NCBI GenBank assembly: GCA_944376715.1
Contig: CALWDO010000014.1
Coordinates: 1 to 60,633, forward strand
Origin: an uncultured Lachnoclostridium sp.
Lineage (GTDB): Bacteria > Bacillota > Clostridia > Lachnospirales > Lachnospiraceae
Direction of reading: 5' to 3'
Length of the DNA: 60,633 nt
Made by a program: the position numbers and the translations under genes. Of this stretch, positions 55,401 through 60,633 are shown in pieces. The notes beneath the pieces were generated by a model that made no database searches, had not been told where the DNA came from, and saw nothing but the letters and a program-made list of their open reading frames with translations. Position 1 is the first letter of the stretch. Each line of letters starts with the position of its first letter.

Positions 55401-58400
55401 GCGTACCCTCTTCGGTGGAAGAACCGGTATTCGGCGATATCCGGATTCCGTCGCAGCTGTCCCCTGCTGTAAAGGTATATTCTGCAACCGCGCTGTAACT
55501 GCTGTCCGAATATCTTGCCCTGGTGTAGACATACACGGTCGAACCGGAAGCAGCCAGCTGCGGCTTATCGGCCTCATTGTAATCGCTCCAGGTATGGCTT
55601 TCGCTCTCGCTGGACCGGATCTCATACTGGAGAGTCACGCCGTCTCTGTTGCTGCCGAGGGATAATACATCCCCGGGCACAACGGTCGCCCCCTCTTCCA
55701 GCACCGTCCCTGTCTCCGGGATCAGCGCCTGCGCGGAGATCTGCGTACGCGGGCCGACCTGAATCGGTCCGTAACAGTAAACAGCATCATTATAATTCTC
55801 TTTTGACACCTGCAAATACAAATATACCGTCGTTGTCTCAGCATAATCCGGGAGTGTCATACTGCCGGCGTATTCACTGCTGCCTTCCATCAGACCGGAA
55901 ATATCACCGCCGGTATAACGTCCGCTGTACTTTCCACTATGACTTTCATCCGTCATGTCCCATTCATCGGCAACCGGTTCCGATGTGGAGAATAGATACC
56001 GCAGCGTATATCCTTCCATTCCGCTGATATCCGCTCTCAGATCGCTTCCGCTTTCGTAGACATTTCCATCTTGCAGACCCTGGTAATCCTCCCTCGACCC
56101 GTCCTCCTGATAACCTCCGGAAATTGTCACATCGGGTTTCAGCAAAGGTTCGCGGGAATCAGCATTATATGCGGGAGACGAAATCGTGGGATATATATAT
56201 CCTTGAATCATCGGAGTCAGCCAGTATTGAACCGTCTCTGCATCAAACGGAAGCTGAGCCGTTTGATTTGTTATATTTGCCGTTTCAGATTCTTCTGTTG
56301 GAATTCCATTTGTATTAAGATAGTAAATACTTCCATTCACTACCGTTTCAAAAGTCAATTCAATGACATCCGAGCCATCGTCCATACGCACAACATTCCA
56401 CTCAATGCTATCAGCTTCATATGGGTTCTGAGCCGGGTTATCGCTATATGGGAAAACCGTCGCTTGGTTCTCTTCCGGTATATCCTGTATATAATGGTAA
56501 AATCCATCCGTTGAATACAAATTCAGCAATGTATAATACCCGCTCCGGCCGAGTTCCACTTCAACTTCAGAACCGGCCGGATCATTAACCGCAACATACA
56601 ACGTAGGGTCCGCCGACTCCGACATCGATTTTCTCGCCTCGTAAGCAACATAATATGTCAGATTCTGATTGGTTTTCGGAACTGCAACAGACACCGTAAA
56701 GCTGCCATTCCCATCCTGACCAACTGTTACATCCTCATCTTCAAATTCAGCATCAGAAATGACCAGCCATGACAGATCCAATACCGTCTCTTCTGATCCA
56801 CTACTTGTATAATGAGTGAAAGACTTCCAATTGGCATCATCTGCATTTGCCAGCTGATATCCCGAGTTGATGTTGTAAAAAACCTGATTTTCTGATGTAA
56901 CTCCTGAAGCGCCTTCCGCCAGTATCAGGGAATTTTCCAATGTAATATTGGCATTATCTCCCAGAAGCGCCACTACCGTTCCGGAACTGCCCGTGGCAGA
57001 AGGAGATTTTATTATATAGAGATATGAAACTTTTGCTCCGCTCTGGCCCTGGCCCATGATACCGCCGACAGCCAGCAAAGCGCCATTTTCCGCTGCAGTG
57101 TCTACTGTGCCATTTAAGGAAAGGTTCTGTTTCACCTCTGTGATGCTGCCGGAACTGGTACCGGCGATAACACCGGTGTAAAGGTTATTGCCGGAGTTTT
57201 TAGTTAAATTAGTCGGCTGTGGATCATCATTCCCGTAATTAGGTTCACTATATTGCCCTTCTTCTTTCTGGTCTTCTATAATGTCCAAGCTCTCATAATC
57301 AACATATTTATAACTATTTGTGTTTCCATAAATATCTGTACATTCACCAGTAATCATTCCTGTGGATGCAGTCAAAGTTAGCGGAACATTTTCGTTGCCT
57401 AACGTCGACACAGTATAAGCCCCCGTTAACGCTATATTGTCTCCTGCATTTAATGTTCCATTTGACGCGGGATCTTCAGAAACATTCCACGTTATAGTCC
57501 CTGTAATTCCCGTACCCGAAATAGGCCCTGTAATTCCCTGCTCAACCTGTGCAATAACGATTTCCTTGTCTGTCTGAGCGTTTCCAACCGCACTTGTCCA
57601 TGTATTTTCAAGGGTCAACGTATAATTAATCTGGTCTCCCACAAAATAATTTGTTTGACCTGTAGACAATGTCCATTCTAAATCTCCAGTTTTGCCAGAT
57701 ACACTTGTTGAACCTCCTGGTGAAATCACTTGCGTACTCACGGGACTGGTACTTGTGGTTTTATCGGTTGACTCAGTATAACTTACAGTAAATTCTGGAG
57801 TTACGGTCTCTGATGATTGTGGACTATAAGTACATATAAAGGTCTGAGATTCATTACCTTCTAATTCAAAATTTCCAGCATCTATAGTGACCGTTCCACC
57901 ATCAACCTCTATATCCATTCCGTTAATATCCGATGTCAAACTAATACCTGAAATCTGCTGATCGCTGTTATTTCCAACAGTGACTGTAAATGTATTATTA
58001 TTTACGTCATCCTTCACTGCGGATACCGCAAGACTGCCTACCTCCGTTGATTGCGTAGGTACAGAAACTGTTTGTAAATATTGAACATTTTGTTCCCAAC
58101 CCGCCGTAAACACAATACTGAAATTATCTCCTGATGAGTTAGCGTTTACAGAATATCTAAATTTCTTAGTTTCACCTTGCGTAAGCGAAAAAACATCATA
58201 ATCATCGCCGCCTTCTACGGCGGTCCAGTACCCTCCGTTTACACTAGCCCCCAAAACAATATTGTCAATTTGTGCTTGTGAATTGTTTTTTACTGCCACA
58301 TTGTACGTTATTGTTCCATCTGCATCGACATACTCTGGCGCCGTCACTGTTATTTGTAATTCATTGTCACCTGTATTAATGTTAACTGTTTGCTCACCCG

Positions 58401-59415
58401 GTGCATAAACTTTTACCTGACCATTAGTAGCAGTTACGCTTTCATCAGACACCTTCATTTCCGTGCCCCGAGTAACCTCATAATAAAAATATTGGGAGCG
58501 CGAACCTGTTCTGCTTTCCTGATAGGTAACAGAAGACGCTTTTTGTATGACTGTCAGATTTTCGCCACACACCTCCACCTTTGATACCGTTGCCCCTGAT
58601 GAAAGTGTCCCGCATAAGATTCCAAAAAAATCCGTCGACGGTTCCGAAAGATTATATGTAACTGTTTCCGTTACTTCTTGATCCTTTTCATCTCTTTTAT
58701 ACTCTGTATAGATCCTGCCTTCTTCAGGCCGTTCATCCGTAAGTGTTCCATCATTTAACACATACCACGACTTCGAAGCATCTAATTTTTTTGCAAATTC
58801 GCTTTCATTTGGATTAGTATTTACGCTTGACAATATCGCATCCTGGTATGATGCTGACGGTTCTGCGCCATATGTCAGCTCTGTATCCGCCTGAGTATCG
58901 CTATGTTCTACTATTGAAGTCCTTGTATATGATGCATCATTGTCTGTGATATTAATAATTAAATTCTGTACAATCGCCTCACCTTCAATTGTTCCGAACA
59001 AAATACCTTCCGATACATCTTCTTCACTTGTACTGGTGCTTTCAAGATTAACATTCTCTATCGTCAGCACATGTCCATCGCCATCAAAGGTTCCTGCAAA
59101 ACTCCCGTCAGCCGCATCTGTTCCGGTAAAGGAGACCGTCAGGTCACTTTCCAGACGAAATATTTTATTTTCAGTCTCCCCTCCTGAAGCACCTCTTAAA
59201 GCACTTAAATCCGCTTGCGTTTTAATCAAATATGCGCCATTCTCAAAATCAAAATTATAATTTTCTCCCCCAAGCGTAATCTCTTCCGCTCTCACCCCGT
59301 TTCCCACACTCAGCGCCAGCGCCGCACCGGCCAGCGCCAGCAGGAGCGTCCCGGCCGCCGCGTACTTCGTACTCTCTTTCTGCCACCATGTTTTGATCCG
59401 ACTTCCGATCCTCAT
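52489..59415 (-). CDS. Giant surface protein with GLUG-like, CARDB-like and CHB_HEX_C repeats (2308 aa)
   Basis: Same plan as the 1645-aa protein: signal-anchor at about 18-36, outside region, C-terminal membrane segment at about 2276-2298, basic tail, no sorting motif. The N-terminal third has GLUG-like beta units (DGSFAGTFDGDGHVLTIENV, GGIMGQGQSG) and CARDB/Ig-like stretches (VTAPEYVDADGTITYNVAV). Residues about 1430-2100 carry about seven IYYTTDGTTP-type repeats, and a TEIGIPIPEGYEN domain closes the outside part. The first third of the gene (about 56200-59260) is clearly richer in A+T than the rest, suggesting a swapped or separately acquired module. It lies 18 bases after the AAA+ gene. 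Confidence 0.78.
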   Translation of the reverse strand: MRIGSRIKTWWQKESTKYAAAGTLLLALAGAALALSVGNGVRAEEITLGGENYNFDFENGAYLIKTQADLSALRGASGGETENKIFRLESDLTVSFTGTDAADGSFAGTFDGDGHVLTIENVNLESTSTSEEDVSEGILFGTIEGEAIVQNLIINITDNDASYTRTSIVEHSDTQADTELTYGAEPSASYQDAILSSVNTNPNESEFAKKLDASKSWYVLNDGTLTDERPEEGRIYTEYKRDEKDQEVTETVTYNLSEPSTDFFGILCGTLSSGATVSKVEVCGENLTVIQKASSVTYQESRTGSRSQYFYYEVTRGTEMKVSDESVTATNGQVKVYAPGEQTVNINTGDNELQITVTAPEYVDADGTITYNVAVKNNSQAQIDNIVLGASVNGGYWTAVEGGDDYDVFSLTQGETKKFRYSVNANSSGDNFSIVFTAGWEQNVQYLQTVSVPTQSTEVGSLAVSAVKDDVNNNTFTVTVGNNSDQQISGISLTSDINGMDIEVDGGTVTIDAGNFELEGNESQTFICTYSPQSSETVTPEFTVSYTESTDKTTSTSPVSTQVISPGGSTSVSGKTGDLEWTLSTGQTNYFVGDQINYTLTLENTWTSAVGNAQTDKEIVIAQVEQGITGPISGTGITGTITWNVSEDPASNGTLNAGDNIALTGAYTVSTLGNENVPLTLTASTGMITGECTDIYGNTNSYKYVDYESLDIIEDQKEEGQYSEPNYGNDDPQPTNLTKNSGNNLYTGVIAGTSSGSITEVKQNLSLNGTVDTAAENGALLAVGGIMGQGQSGAKVSYLYIIKSPSATGSSGTVVALLGDNANITLENSLILAEGASGVTSENQVFYNINSGYQLANADDANWKSFTHYTSSGSEETVLDLSWLVISDAEFEDEDVTVGQDGNGSFTVSVAVPKTNQNLTYYVAYEARKSMSESADPTLYVAVNDPAGSEVEVELGRSGYYTLLNLYSTDGFYHYIQDIPEENQATVFPYSDNPAQNPYEADSIEWNVVRMDDGSDVIELTFETVVNGSIYYLNTNGIPTEESETANITNQTAQLPFDAETVQYWLTPMIQGYIYPTISSPAYNADSREPLLKPDVTISGGYQEDGSREDYQGLQDGNVYESGSDLRADISGMEGYTLRYLFSTSEPVADEWDMTDESHSGKYSGRYTGGDISGLMEGSSEYAGSMTLPDYAETTTVYLYLQVSKENYNDAVYCYGPIQVGPRTQISAQALIPETGTVLEEGATVVPGDVLSLGSNRDGVTLQYEIRSSESESHTWSDYNEADKPQLAASGSTVYVYTRARYSDSSYSAVAEYTFTAGDSCDGIRISPNTGSSTEEGTPPDAGGAYSIDAGEVVNLSSQTSGARIIYLASGGSYAPFTIERVTDASLVSGMADGGVSGGYTYFQNSSRWYRVSSDEVTVYDEADGAVIRNEESDAQLVYVYAVNLMEDMEPGAVTTYVYNVNPQQQVSAPEAALSTYYLPGGEDLERTEIDMGASLSFSSATQGAELYYSIGNSTGVPDTPYDPSTGIIVEGSYSETFTVRVMAVRDGMLDSEIRTFVYNIADKDAADAPTSVPTTSSASPAQVVPGEKILLSTLTRGASIYYTTDGTSPQLEELEDGSFQIAEGSSTMLYDATQGIVMPEGSSGYFTITAVAARTGLVLSSEVHLTFAYPGDVMAPYASVSSGSVSASTSVVLRNRTEDAVIYYTVAYGGEEPADPTVSSPVFDESQPFVITQTTTIKAIAVKDGVASEVAEFTYTLMDTLGAPTASIESGTVVSRGTVLHLSAASGATVYYTMDGSDPTDLSNTAVVQGDSLTLNGAAGEQITIMAVARQEGKSDSEVATFTYQFSANTGGVTADVPTGSSVSNGSKVNLMTDVTGATIYYTTDGSSPDDSGIEGSTVTIQGTPGSTFTIKAVARVDGVSGTVVSFMYRIKEVPNAPTASPSGGTLTIATRVILSSNGDQIYYTTDGTTPTESSSLYTEPILIDRTTNLRAIAVSADGEVSEVSSFQYTAASKAAAPTASREDGAVLDPGTVVSLYTDTADAVIYYSTDGTEPTLDNMESLLEYTEEGIAVNRTVTVKAVAYREDLQLSDVSEFYYEVDTIPAVEMKQAEAERLAEEGLHDTDASGLARRVNASDTAGMRQLEEEEYYTVASFARDAAPDNVRLVTEVMDYSNAELDNVKLLYGDDYTILASYDIRLMSGSTAVRPDGDTEIGIPIPEGYENAAVIIASIDGNNAVTPLETRREDGMVYAYMTDQNHYVLIGLEHPDGAGSGFNYLLILEVAAGLTAIAGIAYYISRKVKKYRENR

Positions 59416-59433
59416 CCGTGCGCCTCCTGTCTT

Positions 59434-60633
59434 CTATAAAAATGCATCAGCCAGCTCTTTCTGGGAAGAACTGAAATTCTTGCCTTGTTTTCCATATTCA
59501 TTGCGGATGCCGTCCAGAATGTGCCGCATCCCCACGGACGTATCTTCCGCCCTCGCCAGAAGCGCCGCGTGCATCGCCGCATTCTTGATCGACGCTCCGG
59601 ACAGTTCAAATGCCTGCGCCAGCATCCGGCAGTCTACCTCCGGAGATACCGGCGTATGTTTCGGGAAGATCCCTTCCCAGAGTTCTGTCCTCAGATCCGT
59701 ATCCGGCATGGGGAAATGCACCATATAGGAGATTCTCCTGCGGAACGCATCGTCAAAATTCTGCAAAAGGTTCGTCGCCAGGATGGAGACGCCCCCGTAC
59801 TGCTCGATCCGCTGCAGCAGGTAAGCCGTCTCCGCGTTGGAATAGCGGTCCTGCGCGTCGGATACGTCGCTTCGTTTGGTAAAGATCGCATCCGCCTCGT
59901 CAAACAGCAGGATACAGTCGCATTTATCGGCTTCGTCGAAGACCCTGCCGATATTTTTCTGGGTTTCCCCGATATATTTGCTGATGAGCTGGGACAGATC
60001 CACCCGATAAAGGGGCATCCCCAGTTCACCCGCCAGGACCTGCGCCGCCATGGTCTTTCCTGTGCCCGGCGCGCCGTAAAACAGGACCGAGATCCCGTTC
60101 CCATAGGAAAATTTGTCTCCGAATCCCCACTGCTCCATCACCTCTTCTCTGGAAGAGATCATGGCGCACAATTTTTTCAGAAGTTCCATCTGCGCCCCGG
60201 GAAGTTTCAGCTCCGCGAAGGTGCGGTTTGCCGCCAGCAGATTCAGCCGGGCGGAGACCGGCGTTCTCAGCAGACATTCCCGGTCTGCGCTTCCCAGCTC
60301 CAGCTCTGCCCGTATATTATGCAGATATCTCAGAAATGCCCCCGTGGGAAGCTGTCTGCCCGTAATCTGATGTATGGACACGTCTTCCGGCAGACGCTCT
60401 GTCAGATCTCCCAGTACATCCTGCGCTATCCGAAGCTTCATCTGACGGTCCGGACGGGAGAGCGTGCGCTCCACCACCGCGCAGCCTGCCCCCTCGGCCA
60501 GCTCCCGGTCCTTATCTTTCAGTATCCCGAAAGCGCCGAAGCACGCCGTGAATTCTTCCAGCAGGTCTTCCCGTATCTCTTTGTCCAGCCGGACGCAGGG
60601 AAACGCATCATAGAGACGCACGCACAGAACCCC
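59434..60633 (-). CDS. AAA+ ATPase of the injection system (Afp15/Pvc15-like), 5' end missing
   Basis: The ATPase that marks eCIS loci and is thought to help assembly or loading. The AAA module has Walker A GAPGTGKT, Walker B CILLFDEADAIF, and the arginine-finger region FDDAFRRRISYMVHFPMP. A helical domain precedes it. The frame is open to the edge of the window (no stop before 60633), so the true start lies outside; the GTG at 60621 is probably internal. It is the first visible gene of the operon, 18 bases before the giant surface protein. Confidence 0.88.
   Translation of the reverse strand, partial: GVLCVRLYDAFPCVRLDKEIREDLLEEFTACFGAFGILKDKDRELAEGAGCAVVERTLSRPDRQMKLRIAQDVLGDLTERLPEDVSIHQITGRQLPTGAFLRYLHNIRAELELGSADRECLLRTPVSARLNLLAANRTFAELKLPGAQMELLKKLCAMISSREEVMEQWGFGDKFSYGNGISVLFYGAPGTGKTMAAQVLAGELGMPLYRVDLSQLISKYIGETQKNIGRVFDEADKCDCILLFDEADAIFTKRSDVSDAQDRYSNAETAYLLQRIEQYGGVSILATNLLQNFDDAFRRRISYMVHFPMPDTDLRTELWEGIFPKHTPVSPEVDCRMLAQAFELSGASIKNAAMHAALLARAEDTSVGMRHILDGIRNEYGKQGKNFSSSQKELADAFL

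Noticed and set aside
47482-59415. Chitinase or hexosaminidase enzymes
   Set aside because: Only the non-catalytic C-terminal-type repeats are present; no glycosidase catalytic domain was found.

Overview
This window looks like chromosome of an acetogenic clostridium, most like a Blautia-type Lachnospiraceae. That is an inference from gene content, gene order and promoter style; no marker gene is present. No tRNA, rRNA, CRISPR, insertion sequence or integrase was seen, and no gene-free stretch exceeds 300 bases. After the first gene every gene lies on the minus strand, so it reads from high to low coordinates.

Region 1 (1-3650): a plus-strand ABC-F ATPase converges on a PucR-type regulator with a near-consensus promoter.

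Region 2 (3653-23200): an almost complete Wood-Ljungdahl cluster. In transcription order: rnfC2-metV-metF (methylene-THF reductase), a His-rich protein, cooT, cooC, acsA (CODH), a second cooC, acsB (acetyl-CoA synthase), acsD and acsC (corrinoid protein), acsE (methyltransferase), acsV (corrinoid reactivase), a DUF3786 protein, fhs, fchA and folD. The methyl branch (fhs, fchA, folD, metF/metV/rnfC2) reduces formate to methyl-THF; acsE and acsCD pass the methyl group to acsB, which joins it to CO made by acsA. CooC, CooT and the His-rich protein probably handle nickel. Internal signals break the operon into units: promoters before rnfC2, before the His-rich gene (with a CsoR-like GC-tract palindrome) and before acsD; a terminator after acsE; and a cloverleaf-like structured element between acsB and acsD. 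FolD has lost two cyclohydrolase residues, which fits a separate FchA.

Region 3 (23239-60633): a contractile injection system (eCIS, Afp/PVC-like) on one strand, ending in a strong terminator at 23239-23280. It carries an AAA+ ATPase (cut by the window edge), DUF4255 cap, PAAR-like tip, sheath, two tube proteins, a tail-assembly protein, a 57-aa DUF6760-like protein, a LysM/tube-cap protein, separate gpD and gpV spike genes, gp25, two gpJ-like baseplate proteins and a gpI-like protein. There is no capsid, portal, terminase or lysis gene, so it is not a prophage.

Inside this operon, between the ATPase and the particle genes, lies a block that is not part of a standard eCIS as I know it: two giant single-pass surface proteins with chitobiase/hexosaminidase C-terminal-type repeats, a 596-aa conserved unknown, a membrane pseudokinase resembling EssB/YukC, a HAMP sensor with a degenerate nucleotide-cyclase domain, and a membrane MORN-repeat protein. 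A 987-aa disordered protein with nearly identical 104-residue repeats sits among the tail genes. I suggest this is a membrane-coupled or signal-gated eCIS of Gram-positive gut acetogens. It is the best candidate here for an undescribed system.
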